This document shows positions 10,040 through 19,350 of a stretch of DNA of 64,000 bases, one piece after another. Position 1 is the first letter of the stretch. Each line of letters opens with the position of its first letter. The DNA is from Myxococcota bacterium. GTDB lineage: Bacteria; Myxococcota_A; Bradymonadia; UBA7976; UBA1532. The stretch spans positions 186,001 through 250,000 of the forward strand of contig CAUJDF010000039.1 of NCBI GenBank assembly GCA_963169045.1, read 5' to 3'. A program made the translations under genes and the position numbers. Under the pieces are notes generated by a model that had not been told where the DNA came from, did not search any database, and was given only the letters and a program-made list of their open reading frames with translations.

Positions 10040-13000
10040 GTGCGCGAAGTGGATCACCTGCTCGCGTACATCGACGGTCATCTCGAAGACCTCGTCGGCG
10101 ACCTGCTGCTCGGCCTGCAGGCCTCGGACATCGCGTTTCGCGAGTGCGATCCGGGGCGACTGCGCGCCGCGTCGCTGCGCTCGCTGCGGCACGTGCTGAC
10201 GTTCGCGCGGACGCACGATCGCTCGCACCTCGACGCGGCGGCGACCGACCTCGCGGCACCCTGGTCGCCGGGGCGCTTCTACCTGTCGGCGGCGGCGCGC
10301 CTGCTGATCGGCTTCGAGGACCTCGTCACGATCCGTTCGCAGGCGGTCTTCCCGGTCGACGAGGACTTCCTCGATACGCTACGCATGCTGCGCGCGGTGA
10401 TGCGCGAGGCGCTGTGCGCGACCGCGGACCGCGTCCAGGGCCGCCGGACGGGCGACGAGTCGGCGGCGGCTCGCGCGCCGACGGGGACGCTGCCGCTCGG
10501 CCGGCCCGACACCGCCACGATCGTGCCGCGCTACGACACGGTGATGGACGGCCTCGATCCGGTCGTCGCCTCGCCCGAGACGGTCTCGTCGCCGGGGCCC
10601 GCCGAGCGCCTCGGGGCCGGCCGCTTCGTCGGCCGCGGCCCGGAGCTGCAGCGCATGTGGGAGCGCTTGCGGCTGGCGGTGGGCGGCGCGCCGGATCGCG
10701 CGCACGAGGTCATCGGCGTCAAGGCGCCCGACGGCTACGGCAAGACGACGCTGCTGAGGGCGTTCGTCGAGCGCCTGCGCGAGCACCTCGGACGGCCGCC
10801 GGTGGTGCTGGCCACGCGGGCGCCGCGGCTCTTCGGCGTGCCCCTCTGGCCGTTCGCGGCCCTGCTGCGGACCTGGTTCGACCTGCCGCTCGGAGTGATG
10901 GGGCAGGGGCCTCGCCTGCGCGAGCGGCTCGAGGCGCTCGCCGCACAGACCGACGGCGAGGGACGAGGAGCGCTGCTCGAGGGCGCGCCGCACCTGCTCG
11001 CCCTGCTCGGCGACGCCGAGGCCCTCGCCGAGGTCTCCCGGCTCGATGGCCGCACCGCCGGGCTCCGGCTGCGCCGCGGCCTCGTGGCCTTCTTCGAGAC
11101 GGTGGCGCTGCAGGCCTTCCGCGAGACGCGCGCGCCGCTGATCCTCGAGATCGAGGACGCCGGCGAGATGGACGACCCGTCATGGCTTCTGCTGACGGAG
11201 CTCCTGCACGCCGTCGCCCCCCACGCGCGCCTGCTCGTCCTGTTGACCTACGGCGGCCGCTTCTTCGTGCCCGCCCCGCTGGCGCGCCACCCCGGCTTCA
11301 CCGAGCTGACGCTCGAGCAGTTCGACATGAACGAGGGCGACGCGCTGGTCGACGGGCTGCTCGACCCGAATCGGCTCGACGAGGCCACGCGCTTCCGGCT
11401 CAACGCCGGCGCCCGCGGATCGCCGCTGCTGCTGCACGAGGCCGCGCGCCAGCTCGTCGAGGACGGCATCGTCGCCTTCGTCGGCGGCGCCTGGGTCGAG
11501 GTGGCGCCGCTGCCCGAGGAGGGCATGATCCAGGATCTCGCCGCGGTGGTGGCGCGGCGGACGGAGGCCCTGCCGGAGGCGGCCCGCGAGGCGCTCGAGC
11601 TCGTGACGGTGCTGGAGGACGCGCTGGGCGGGCCGATCCTCGAGGAGGTGGCGAGCCGTCGCGCGCTCGATCCGCGCGAGCTCGTGGCCTCGCTCGAGCG
11701 GCTGGCCGGCGCGGGCTTGCTGACGTTCACCGCCGACGAGCGGGGCATCGTCGCGCGGGTGCGGCACCCGCTGGTGCGCGACGAGATCTACCGGGGCATG
11801 GGCCAGGAGCGGCGGCGCGCCGTCCACGAGGACGCCGGCGAGGTCTACGAGCGGCTCGCGGGGGCGGCGGCGTTCCCATCGCTGGCGGCCGATCACCTGG
11901 CGCTGGCGGGCCTGACGGCGCGCGCGCTCAACGGGTTGCTGGCCGCTGTCGACCGCTGCCTGGCGATGCACGAGCTGGTCGGCGCCCTCGAGCTCTGCCA
12001 GCAGGCGATGGGCCTGCTCGAGGGCTTGGGGCGCGACGACCGCGAGCGCTTCCTGCACCAGTTGCTCGTGCGGCGCGAGCGCGTCCACGGGCTGCGCGGG
12101 GACGTCGAGTCCCAGGCCGTCGACCTCAAGCGGCTCGAGTCGCTGCCCCCGCAGGTCAGCGAGGAGGGCCGCACCGACCTCGCGCTGCGGCTCGCGCGGC
12201 ATCACCTCGCGATCGGCGAGTCCGCGCTGGCCGAGAGAGGCGCGGAGGCGGTGATGACGCGGGCGCCCGGGGGGACGCCGACAGGGGCGCGGGCGCGCCT
12301 CGTGGCGGGGCTCGCGGCTTGGCAGCAGCGCCAGCGGGACGCCGCGCGAACGCTGCTCGAGGACGCCGCCGAGGGCGCCGCCGACGGGCCACCGCGGCTG
12401 CAGGCGCGGGCGCTGCACGCGCGCGGGATGCTGGCGGCGCGCGAGGGCCGCATGGCCGAGGCGCTGCACGACCTCTTCGAGGCATGGCGCCGGCACGCCC
12501 GCCAGGGCGACCTGTACGGCGAGGCCATGACCCTCGAGCACCTCGGCGGCTGGTTCTGGTCGGTGGGGCGCCTTGCCGACGGGCTGAAGATCCTGCGGCG
12601 CAGCGTCGACCAGCTCGACGCGCTCGGCGAGGCGCGCTCCGCCGGACGCACGCGCCTCGCGCTGGCCGAACTGCACGCCGCCATCGGCGACTTCGACGAA
12701 GCGCTGCGGCACTACGACGTCGTGCTGCGGACGGCGGATCGCGAGCGCGACCGGCTGGTGCACGCCTCGGCCACCATCGGGCGAGGCCGGGTGCTCGTGC
12801 ACCGCGGCCGGTTCGACGAGGCGATGGGCATCCTCGCGCAGTGCCTCAAGGAGCTCGGCCGCCGGCCGCTGCGGCACCCGATCTACGTCGACGCCCTGAA
12901 CGCATTGGCCTTGAACTTCGCGACGTTCGCGCGCGGCGAGAAGCTGGTCGTCGGGGGGTTGCGCTACGCCGGCGAGGCGGCGGACCGCGCCACCGACATC

Positions 13001-13366
13001 GGGCACCTGCGCGGGCTGGTGCAGGCGCTGGGCATCCAGGTGCGCGGCCTGTTGGCGTTGGGGCGGTCGCCCGAGGCGCAGGCCCGCATGGCGGAGCTCG
13101 ACGCGGCGATCGGCAGCGCCGTCGACGCCGATCGCCGGCTCGAGCGCATGCGCGCCGAGGTGGAGCTGCTGCGCTGGCGCGTCTGCACCGCGATGGGCGA
13201 CGCCGACGGCGCCGACCGCGCGCGCCGCGCCGCCTGGGACGAGCTGCGCACGCAGCACCGCTGCCTCGAGGGCACGGGCTACGAGCGTGGCTTCCTCGCC
13301 AACATCCTCGCGCACCGCGAGATCGTCGCGGCCATGGGCCCCGAGGCGCAGGCCCTCCTCAACTGA
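10040..13366 (+). CDS. AAA-family ATPase with C-terminal helical (TPR-like) repeats
   Basis: A large cytoplasmic protein of about 1108 aa. Residues 1-120 are a helical domain I do not recognise. After a linker comes an AAA_16/STAND-like ATPase domain: FVGRGPEL motif, Walker A APDGYGKTT (about residue 229) and Walker B LILEIEDAGEMDD (about 367). The C-terminal half (about 620-1090) is Ala/Leu/Glu-rich and reads as tandem TPR-like helices (EALRHYDVVLRTADRERDR, FDEAMGILAQCLKEL). This layout is typical of signal-responsive NTPases coupled to kinases, cyclases or LuxR domains, but here no output domain is fused. The start is uncertain: GTG at 10040 or 10049; upstream codons to 9920 are open but lack protein-like sequence. 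Partner and trigger are unknown. Confidence 0.85.
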   Translation: MREVDHLLAYIDGHLEDLVGDLLLGLQASDIAFRECDPGRLRAASLRSLRHVLTFARTHDRSHLDAAATDLAAPWSPGRFYLSAAARLLIGFEDLVTIRSQAVFPVDEDFLDTLRMLRAVMREALCATADRVQGRRTGDESAAARAPTGTLPLGRPDTATIVPRYDTVMDGLDPVVASPETVSSPGPAERLGAGRFVGRGPELQRMWERLRLAVGGAPDRAHEVIGVKAPDGYGKTTLLRAFVERLREHLGRPPVVLATRAPRLFGVPLWPFAALLRTWFDLPLGVMGQGPRLRERLEALAAQTDGEGRGALLEGAPHLLALLGDAEALAEVSRLDGRTAGLRLRRGLVAFFETVALQAFRETRAPLILEIEDAGEMDDPSWLLLTELLHAVAPHARLLVLLTYGGRFFVPAPLARHPGFTELTLEQFDMNEGDALVDGLLDPNRLDEATRFRLNAGARGSPLLLHEAARQLVEDGIVAFVGGAWVEVAPLPEEGMIQDLAAVVARRTEALPEAAREALELVTVLEDALGGPILEEVASRRALDPRELVASLERLAGAGLLTFTADERGIVARVRHPLVRDEIYRGMGQERRRAVHEDAGEVYERLAGAAAFPSLAADHLALAGLTARALNGLLAAVDRCLAMHELVGALELCQQAMGLLEGLGRDDRERFLHQLLVRRERVHGLRGDVESQAVDLKRLESLPPQVSEEGRTDLALRLARHHLAIGESALAERGAEAVMTRAPGGTPTGARARLVAGLAAWQQRQRDAARTLLEDAAEGAADGPPRLQARALHARGMLAAREGRMAEALHDLFEAWRRHARQGDLYGEAMTLEHLGGWFWSVGRLADGLKILRRSVDQLDALGEARSAGRTRLALAELHAAIGDFDEALRHYDVVLRTADRERDRLVHASATIGRGRVLVHRGRFDEAMGILAQCLKELGRRPLRHPIYVDALNALALNFATFARGEKLVVGGLRYAGEAADRATDIGHLRGLVQALGIQVRGLLALGRSPEAQARMAELDAAIGSAVDADRRLERMRAEVELLRWRVCTAMGDADGADRARRAAWDELRTQHRCLEGTGYERGFLANILAHREIVAAMGPEAQALLN

Positions 13367-13502
13367 TCCCGCGGCGCGTCGCCGAGCCCGCGGCCGCTCT
13401 GTCGCTGGCGTTCTCACGGGAACGACCTCTCACCGGGTCGACGGGAACAAGACGACGTCGCGAGCGGCTTGGTACGCCCGTCGATCAAGGAGTGGGGGTG
13501 CA

Positions 13503-13544
13503 CAACCCCTGGTGGCTGTACCGAGCGTACCAACCCAGGGGTTG
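13503..13544. terminator. Perfect 10-bp inverted repeat in a convergent spacer
   Basis: CAACCCCTGG and CCAGGGGTTG flank a 22-nt loop. The repeat lies between the end of the AAA/TPR gene (plus) and the end of the small gene at 13614 (minus). A bidirectional terminator is the simplest reading; there is no T-run. The rest of 13367-13613 holds no recognisable gene. Confidence 0.45.
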
Positions 13545-13613
13545 GGGGCCCGCGACGCCGCCCGGCGGAGTGCAGCGAGCCGCGCCGCAGGCGGCTTGCT
13601 TCCGTCGACCCTG

Positions 13614-13814
13614 TCAGCGCTCGTGGTCGGGATCGACCTCGCGGGCGCCGCGCCGCTCCACCTCGAGCCGGTTCGAGACACGACCGCCGCGGCCGGCCAG
13701 GAGCTCGGCGGCGTTGCGCCAGGGCCGCTTCGGTGGCGGGGGCGCCTCGTCCCCGGCGTCGCGCGCCTCCGTCGCCGCGATCACGCGGTCGAGCAGTGTC
13801 GGGTCGTTCGACAT
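13614..13814 (-). CDS. Small hypothetical protein (66 aa)
   Basis: A short open frame starting MSNDPTLLDRVIAATEARDAG, then PPPPKRPWRNAAELLAGRGG and a charged C-terminus. There is no signal peptide, membrane helix or cysteine. Its amphipathic start and varied composition look more protein-like than the GC-driven frames around it. No convincing Shine-Dalgarno is visible. It occupies otherwise empty sequence between two plus-strand genes. Function is unknown; it may not be expressed. Confidence 0.45.
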   Translation of the reverse strand: MSNDPTLLDRVIAATEARDAGDEAPPPPKRPWRNAAELLAGRGGRVSNRLEVERRGAREVDPDHER

Positions 13815-13901
13815 GCTTCGAAGAATACGGCCCGGCGACGCGCGCTGTCGACGGCGGGACGAAACGCGGGCTACCTTCGGGCCAGGAGGGACGATTCCAC
13901 C

Positions 13902-14972
13902 ATGCAGACCCGCATCGCTTTGTCCCCGGGCGCGCCGGACCGCATCGAGCTCGAGGTGCGCTCGGCGCGGTGGATCGGCGTCGCGATCTCCGGCGTGGTC
14001 GGCGCGGGTGGACTCGTCGCCGCCTCGGTCCTCTCGTCGTGGTTCGCCGGCGGCGTCGGTCTCGCGTTCCTCGCGCTGGCGCTCGTCGCGCTCGTGGCCC
14101 CCGGTCCGCCCGCCGGGCTCACCTTCGACAACGCCGCGGGCTGGCTCCTCGTTCGGGAGCGGCCCGGCCAGCGCGACGAGGACTGCGCCGGGGTGGCCTA
14201 CGAGGCCCTGCGCGACTTCGTCGTGGCGCGGCACGCCCGGACGACGGGTGGCCGGCCGCGCCCCCACTGGACGGTCGAGCTCCGCCAGCGCGACCTCGGG
14301 CTCTGGCGGCTGTCGCAACACGGCGACGAGGCGGCGGCGCTCGCCGCGCGCGACCGGCTGCGTCAGGCGGTGCGCCTGTCCGCCCGCAGCGTCGAGCGCC
14401 CGCTCCGGACGGGCCGCCTCGTCCGGGCCGAAGAGACGCCCGAGGCGACCGTCCTGCGCTGGCCGAAGCGCTGGCTGTGGCTGCCGCCGGCCGTGGGGTT
14501 GCTCGGCGTCGCGGTCTTCGGTGGCCTGCTCGCGGCCGGGTGGCGGCAACTCGGCGCGGTCGGCGGCTCGTTCGTGCTGGTGCTCCTCGCCGTGATCGGC
14601 GTGCTCGCGGCGCTCACGCTGGTCGCCTCCGTCGGCAAGACGGGCGTGGTCCGGATCGACGCTCGGACGCTACGTGCGGAGGAGGCCGGCGGGCTCTGGC
14701 GCAAGTCGGTCGAGGTGCCGGTGGCGCGGGTGGCGGCGGTCGTGGCACCGAGGCGCGGCGGCCCCACGTCGGCCCTCCGCCTCGTCGACGCGGAGACGCT
14801 GCGGCGGCTCGAAGCCGAGGCGCCGGGCGCGACGACGGGGCTCGATCTTGCCGGCATCCTCGCCGCCGGCGAGGCCTTCACCGTCGGCTATCTCACGACC
14901 TCCGAGGGGCTCGAGCTCGAGACGCGGATCCGGGAGGCCCTCCGTCGGCGCGCCGGCGACGTCGCCGCCTGA
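13902..14972 (+). CDS. Predicted inner-membrane protein with four transmembrane helices
   Basis: A 356-aa protein I do not recognise as a named family. There are two closely spaced hydrophobic segments near residues 25-65 (IGVAISGVVGAGGLVAASVL; GVGLAFLALALVALVAPG). A soluble region of about 110 residues follows, then a second pair near residues 185-245 (WLWLPPAVGLLGVAVFGGLL; FVLVLLAVIGVLAALTLVAS). The C-terminal domain of about 110 residues is soluble. Each half (helix pair plus a beta-rich domain containing a Trp-x-x-x-Arg-type motif) looks similar, so an internal duplication is possible. AGGAGGG lies upstream of the ATG. It converges on the FHA-cyclase gene with a 6-nt gap. Confidence 0.8.
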   Translation: MQTRIALSPGAPDRIELEVRSARWIGVAISGVVGAGGLVAASVLSSWFAGGVGLAFLALALVALVAPGPPAGLTFDNAAGWLLVRERPGQRDEDCAGVAYEALRDFVVARHARTTGGRPRPHWTVELRQRDLGLWRLSQHGDEAAALAARDRLRQAVRLSARSVERPLRTGRLVRAEETPEATVLRWPKRWLWLPPAVGLLGVAVFGGLLAAGWRQLGAVGGSFVLVLLAVIGVLAALTLVASVGKTGVVRIDARTLRAEEAGGLWRKSVEVPVARVAAVVAPRRGGPTSALRLVDAETLRRLEAEAPGATTGLDLAGILAAGEAFTVGYLTTSEGLELETRIREALRRRAGDVAA

Positions 14973-14978
14973 GCGGCG

Positions 14979-16571
14979 TCACGTCAGGCCGGTGACGCGG
15001 TAGATGGGCACGGGCCGCGCCTTGCCCTTCATCTGGGCGTCGGGGCGGGCGTCGAACTGGATGCGGCCGCGCAGCTGGTGCACCACGGGATCGGTCACGA
15101 GGATCTCGCCGGGCGCCGCGTGGCCGCACAGGCGCGAGGCGGTGTTCACCGTGTCGCCGATGACGGTGTACGAGAGCGTGCGCGTCGAGCCCATGTAGCC
15201 GGCGACGACCTCGCCGCAGTTGATGCCGACGCCGACGCGGATGGCCTCCTCGCCGTTGGCGACGCGGAAGCGGTTGAAGTCCTCGAGGGCCTTCATCATG
15301 TCGAGGGCGGCGCGGACGGCGCGCTCGGCGTGGTCGTCTTGATGAACCGGCGCGCCCCAGACGGCCATGATCTCGTCGCCGACGAACTTATCGAGCGTGC
15401 CGTCGTGCTGGAAGATGATGTCGACCATGATCTCGAAGTACTCGTTGAGCATCGAGACGACGGCCTGCGGATCGAAGCGCTCGCTGCTGGCGGTGAAGCC
15501 GCGGATGTCGCTGAACAGCACCGTCGCCTGACGCAGCTGCCCGCCCTTCTCCATGGCGATGTGGCCGCTGACCACCTGGTCGACCAGGTTCGGCGACAGG
15601 AGACGCGACAGGTTGTTGCGCGCGACCGCCTCGGCCTCGGCGCGCTTGGCGAGGCGCACGTTGGCGATCTGGACGGCGGCCTGGTGGGCGAAGGCGTTGA
15701 GGATCTGCAGGTCCTTCTCGGAGAAGACGCCGGTGGCCACCTGCGAGTCGAGGTGGATCACGCCGAGCAGCTCGCCCGAGAATATCAGCGGAACCGCCAT
15801 CGTGCTGCGGATGCCCTGCAGGATGATGCTGTGGCTGCCGCCGAACCGGCTGTCGATGGTGGCGTCGCTCGACAGCACGGCGTGGCGCTCGTTGATGACC
15901 TCGTTGAGGATCGTCTGCGAGACCTCGAACGGCTCGTCGGCCTTGCCGTGGCGCTGCTTGACGGCGCGCGGATCGGGCGTCTTGCCGTCCTCGAGCAGCA
16001 GGATGCAGCCGCGGTCGGCGGTCGTGATCTCGAAGGCCTTGTCGAGGATCTTGTTGAGCAGTGCGTCGATGTTGAGCTCGCTGGCGGTGACCTGGCTGAG
16101 CTCGAAGGCGACGCGCAGCTTCTCGTAGTCGGCGCGCAGCGCGGCCTCGTCGCGCAGGTGCCGCTCGGGCAGGAACTGCTTCTTGGCCTGCTCCTCGGCC
16201 TGCAGGCGCGAGCGGATCGCCGTCTCGACGTTGGACGACGGGTTGATCGTCACCTGCGTTCGCGGCTCGGGGCGCGTGGGCTCGTCGCTCTCGACGAAGA
16301 TGCAGCGCGTGCTGCCGAGGGTGATCGTGTCGCCGTCCTTCAAAGAGGTGCGGCCGTTGATCTTGGTGCCGTTGACGTAGGTGCCGTTGCGGCTGCCCAT
16401 GTCCTGCAGCCAGTGCGTGCCGTCGACGAACGTGATGAGCGAGTGCTCCTTGCTCACCACGCGGTCGAGGATCTGCACGCTCTGGCCCGGGTGGCGGCCC
16501 ATCGTGTTGATCGCGCGAAGCTTGTACTCGCGCCGGGCCCCGTCCGGGGTGAAGACGACCAGCTTCGACAT
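14979..16571 (-). CDS. FHA-GAF-class III adenylate cyclase
   Basis: A cytoplasmic signalling protein (530 aa). The N-terminal FHA domain is at about 1-95 (phosphothreonine recognition: MGRHPGQSVQILDRVVSKEH, then GSRNGTYVNG). A GAF domain is at about 150-310. The class III nucleotide cyclase is at about 345-510. Catalytic residues are intact: metal-binding Asp in LFSDIRGFT and GDEIMAVWG; the purine-reading Lys in LDKFVGDE with Asp in VIGDTVN, the pair expected for ATP; and the Asn and Arg in NTASRL. It should make cAMP. It follows the TPR gene by 1 nt and is the last gene of the kinase-TPR-cyclase operon. The FHA domain suggests input from a Ser/Thr kinase elsewhere in the genome. Confidence 0.95.
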   Translation of the reverse strand: MSKLVVFTPDGARREYKLRAINTMGRHPGQSVQILDRVVSKEHSLITFVDGTHWLQDMGSRNGTYVNGTKINGRTSLKDGDTITLGSTRCIFVESDEPTRPEPRTQVTINPSSNVETAIRSRLQAEEQAKKQFLPERHLRDEAALRADYEKLRVAFELSQVTASELNIDALLNKILDKAFEITTADRGCILLLEDGKTPDPRAVKQRHGKADEPFEVSQTILNEVINERHAVLSSDATIDSRFGGSHSIILQGIRSTMAVPLIFSGELLGVIHLDSQVATGVFSEKDLQILNAFAHQAAVQIANVRLAKRAEAEAVARNNLSRLLSPNLVDQVVSGHIAMEKGGQLRQATVLFSDIRGFTASSERFDPQAVVSMLNEYFEIMVDIIFQHDGTLDKFVGDEIMAVWGAPVHQDDHAERAVRAALDMMKALEDFNRFRVANGEEAIRVGVGINCGEVVAGYMGSTRTLSYTVIGDTVNTASRLCGHAAPGEILVTDPVVHQLRGRIQFDARPDAQMKGKARPVPIYRVTGLT

Positions 16572-16572
16572 G

Positions 16573-17634
16573 TCACCGTTCCGTGGCGGCGCTGGCGGGC
16601 GCGGCCTGCGAGGCGGGCGCGCCGGCGAGACCCTTCGTGCGGAGCGCCTCGACGCGCCCCGCGAGCTGGCCGTCGGCGTCGGCGCCGGGGACGCTGGCGA
16701 TCAGCCCTTCATAGGCGCGGGCGGCGCCCTCGGCGTCGCCGAGCTGCTCGCGCGTGGCGGCGAGGTTGCGCCAGGCCAGGGCGTCGCCGGGCGCGATGGC
16801 GGTGCTGCGCGAGAGAGAGCCCTCGGCCTCTCTCAGGCGGCCGGCCTGCGCGAGCACCGTGCCCAGCTGGAAGTGCAGCCGCGCGTCCTCGGGCCGGCGC
16901 TTCGCCGCCTCGGTCAGCGGTGCGACGGCGTCGGCGAAGCGTCCGGCGGCGGCGAGCGTGCTGCCGAGCTCGGCGTGGGCCGAAGCGTCGCCGGGCGGCG
17001 CCACGCGCGCGGCCTCGACGAGCGCCGCCAGGGCCCCGTCGACGTCGCCCCCGGCACGGCGGGCGTCGGCGAGCGCCTTGCGCACGCGGATGTCTTCGGG
17101 CCGGCGCGTCGCGAGCGCCTCGAGCGCGTCGATGGCCTCCTCGCGCCGCCCCGCCTTGAGCAGCACGCCGGCCAGGCCCCACGCAGCCTCGTCGGACTCG
17201 GGCCGCAGCCTCAGCACGCGGCGGTAGGCGTCGGCGGCCTCGGCGGGCCGATCGGCGCGGTGGAACAGGCGCGCGAGGCGCAGCGGCAGCTGCCAGTCGC
17301 CGGGCGCGCGCGCCTCGGCCTTCGTGAGCTCGGCGATCTTCTCGAAGAGCGCCGGCCCGGAGAGCGCCTCGTCGTCGCCCAGGGCAGGCGCCTCGCCGAA
17401 CGCGAAGACGTCGACGGGCGCCTGCTTCGGCGCGGTGCGGATGATGGCCGGGACGCGCTCCGGCTGCGCCTGCACCTGGGGCAACGGCGCCTCGGTGCGC
17501 GCGGCCGCGGTCGGCGGCGCGACGACCTCGGCGGACGCGTCGGGCTCGATCGTCGTGACGGTCTCGCGACCGCACGCGCCCGTCGCGCACGCGAGCGCCG
17601 AGGCCACGGCCCAGGTCGGCAGGCGGTTCCGCAT
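16573..17634 (-). CDS. TPR-repeat exported protein, possible lipoprotein
   Basis: A 353-aa protein. The N-terminus RNRLPTWAVASALACATGACG is a signal sequence with two cysteines. Neither is a textbook lipobox, so lipidation is uncertain. From about residue 110 onward there are at least five tetratricopeptide-like repeats (SDEAAWGLAGVLLKAGRREE; EDARLHFQLGTVLAQAGRLR; DALAWRNLAATREQLGDAEG). I prefer ATG at 17634; another ATG lies 18 nt upstream. It sits between the sensor kinase (54 nt upstream) and the FHA-cyclase (1 nt downstream), so it may be the periplasmic scaffold or input of that module. Confidence 0.85.
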   Translation of the reverse strand: MRNRLPTWAVASALACATGACGRETVTTIEPDASAEVVAPPTAAARTEAPLPQVQAQPERVPAIIRTAPKQAPVDVFAFGEAPALGDDEALSGPALFEKIAELTKAEARAPGDWQLPLRLARLFHRADRPAEAADAYRRVLRLRPESDEAAWGLAGVLLKAGRREEAIDALEALATRRPEDIRVRKALADARRAGGDVDGALAALVEAARVAPPGDASAHAELGSTLAAAGRFADAVAPLTEAAKRRPEDARLHFQLGTVLAQAGRLREAEGSLSRSTAIAPGDALAWRNLAATREQLGDAEGAARAYEGLIASVPGADADGQLAGRVEALRTKGLAGAPASQAAPASAATER

Positions 17635-17688
17635 GAATCCGCTACATAACACGGGTTCCCCGGCGCTTCCACGACGTCGGCGCGGGCG

Positions 17689-19221
17689 TCAATCCACGGG
17701 GGCGAGGGGGAGGCCGAGGCGCACGGTGGTGCCGCCGCCGGGCGGGCAGACGACGGCGACCGTCCCGTGCTGTGACTGCAGGATGCTGCGCACCATCGAC
17801 AGGCCGAGGCCGGTGCCCTGGGCCTTCGTGCTGAAGAACGGCTCGAAGAGGTGCTCGAGGGCGTCGGCGGTCATGCCGGGCCCGTCGTCGATCACCTCGA
17901 GGGTCGCGTCGTTGCCCAGGGTGCGCACACGCACCACGATGTGCCCGCCGCCGCCGGGCTCGAGTGCCTCGCGCCCGTTGCGCAGCAGGTTGAGGAGGGC
18001 GGCGCGCAGCTGGTTCGGATCGGCGACCGCCGGGCGCGCGGCGCGGTCGGCGTCGAGCCGGATCTTCACGCCGCTCTTCTCCATCTCGGAGCGCACGAAC
18101 TCGATCAGCTCGCCGGCCACCTGGTTGAGGTCGAGCGGGACCGGCTCCGGCCGGGGCGGGCGGGCGAAGTGCAGGTACTCCTCGGTGATCTCGCGCAGCC
18201 GCTCCACCTCGCGGGTGATGCTCTGCAAGAGCTCGCGCGCCTCGGGCGTGCCGCCGCCGCCGTGGTCGAGCTCCTCCATCAGGAGCTCGGAGTTCAGGCC
18301 GATGCTCGAGAGGGGATTGCGCAGCTCGTGCGTGATCTGCGCCGACATGCGCCCGACGGTGGCGAGGCGCTCCTGGTGGAGCAGCTCCTTGCGCTGCTCG
18401 TCGAGGCGCTCGTCGCGCCGCCGGATCGCCTCGGCCATGCGGTTGAAGTCGGCGGCAAGCGCCCCCAGCTCGTCCCGCGTCGTCACGACAACCGGCTCGT
18501 CGAACTGCCCGCGCGCGACGCGCTCCACGCCCTCGCGCAGCTGGTGCAGCGGGCGCAGCAGGCGACCGGCGCTCACCGTGATGAAGATGCCGAGCAACAT
18601 GCCGAGCGACGCCAGCAGGATCGTGCCCCAGAGCGCGCGCTGTTCCTCGGCCTCGAAGGCGGCGGAGGCGGCGGCGATGCGGTCGGCGACTTCGATCTCG
18701 AAGCGGGCCAGCTCGCGGCCCAGGTCGCGCACGCGGCCGAGCACGCGGCGCTGCAGCTCGGGATCGGCGCCGCCCGCCTCGACCTGGTCGAAGAAGGCGG
18801 CGGTCTCGCGGGCGAGGTCGGCGCGGGCGACGTCGAGCGCGGCGAGGCGGCCCGCGAGGGCGTAGCCCGGCGCCGCGGCGTGCGCCCCGCCGCCTGCGTC
18901 GGCAGGCGCATCGACGAGCAGCGCCTGCGCGCGCTCGAAGTGCTCGCGCAGGCGCTCGAGGTAGGGGTTGACGCGCCGCGCGAGGTGGACGCTCCGCCGG
19001 AGCAGAGCCGGGTCGCGCTGGTCGGCGGCGAGCCCCAGTCCCTGGAGATCGCTGCGAATGTCGCCGAGCACGGTCGGCAGCGGCATCAGCGTCCGCTGGA
19101 CGCCGCTCACGTGCCGGCCGAGGGCGCGGATCTGCCACGCGGTGTAGCCGCTGACGGCCCCGAACGTGAGGAGGAGGGCGACGAAGCCCGCGAAGATCCG
19201 GCCCGGAATGGAGACCCGCAC
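17689..19221 (-). CDS. Membrane sensor histidine kinase with HAMP domain
   Basis: A 510-aa two-component sensor kinase. The first transmembrane helix is at about 7-27 (FAGFVALLLTFGAVSGYTAW). A periplasmic helical domain of about 165 residues resembles four-helix sensors. The second helix (LLASLGMLLGIFITVSAG) leads into HAMP (LRPLHQLREGVERVARGQFD). The HisKA motif HELRNPL carries His298. The HATPase boxes N (NLLRNGREAL), G1 (DDGPGM), F (FEPFFSTK) and G2 (GTGLGLSMV) are all present. The layout resembles NtrB/ZraS-type kinases that serve sigma-54 regulators. The start is GTG at 19221, with an in-frame GTG 24 nt upstream as an alternative. No regulator is adjacent. Confidence 0.93.
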   Translation of the reverse strand: MRVSIPGRIFAGFVALLLTFGAVSGYTAWQIRALGRHVSGVQRTLMPLPTVLGDIRSDLQGLGLAADQRDPALLRRSVHLARRVNPYLERLREHFERAQALLVDAPADAGGGAHAAAPGYALAGRLAALDVARADLARETAAFFDQVEAGGADPELQRRVLGRVRDLGRELARFEIEVADRIAAASAAFEAEEQRALWGTILLASLGMLLGIFITVSAGRLLRPLHQLREGVERVARGQFDEPVVVTTRDELGALAADFNRMAEAIRRRDERLDEQRKELLHQERLATVGRMSAQITHELRNPLSSIGLNSELLMEELDHGGGGTPEARELLQSITREVERLREITEEYLHFARPPRPEPVPLDLNQVAGELIEFVRSEMEKSGVKIRLDADRAARPAVADPNQLRAALLNLLRNGREALEPGGGGHIVVRVRTLGNDATLEVIDDGPGMTADALEHLFEPFFSTKAQGTGLGLSMVRSILQSQHGTVAVVCPPGGGTTVRLGLPLAPVD

Positions 19222-19350
19222 GGCCGGAGGCGATAGCACGACGTTGACGCGAAATCGAGCGACGTGATACGTCCGACCGTCCCACGTTCCGGCCCGGGAC
19301 GTCGCGTCCGTCGGGGACGACGACCGACCCGAAGGCCATCCGAGGAGCCC

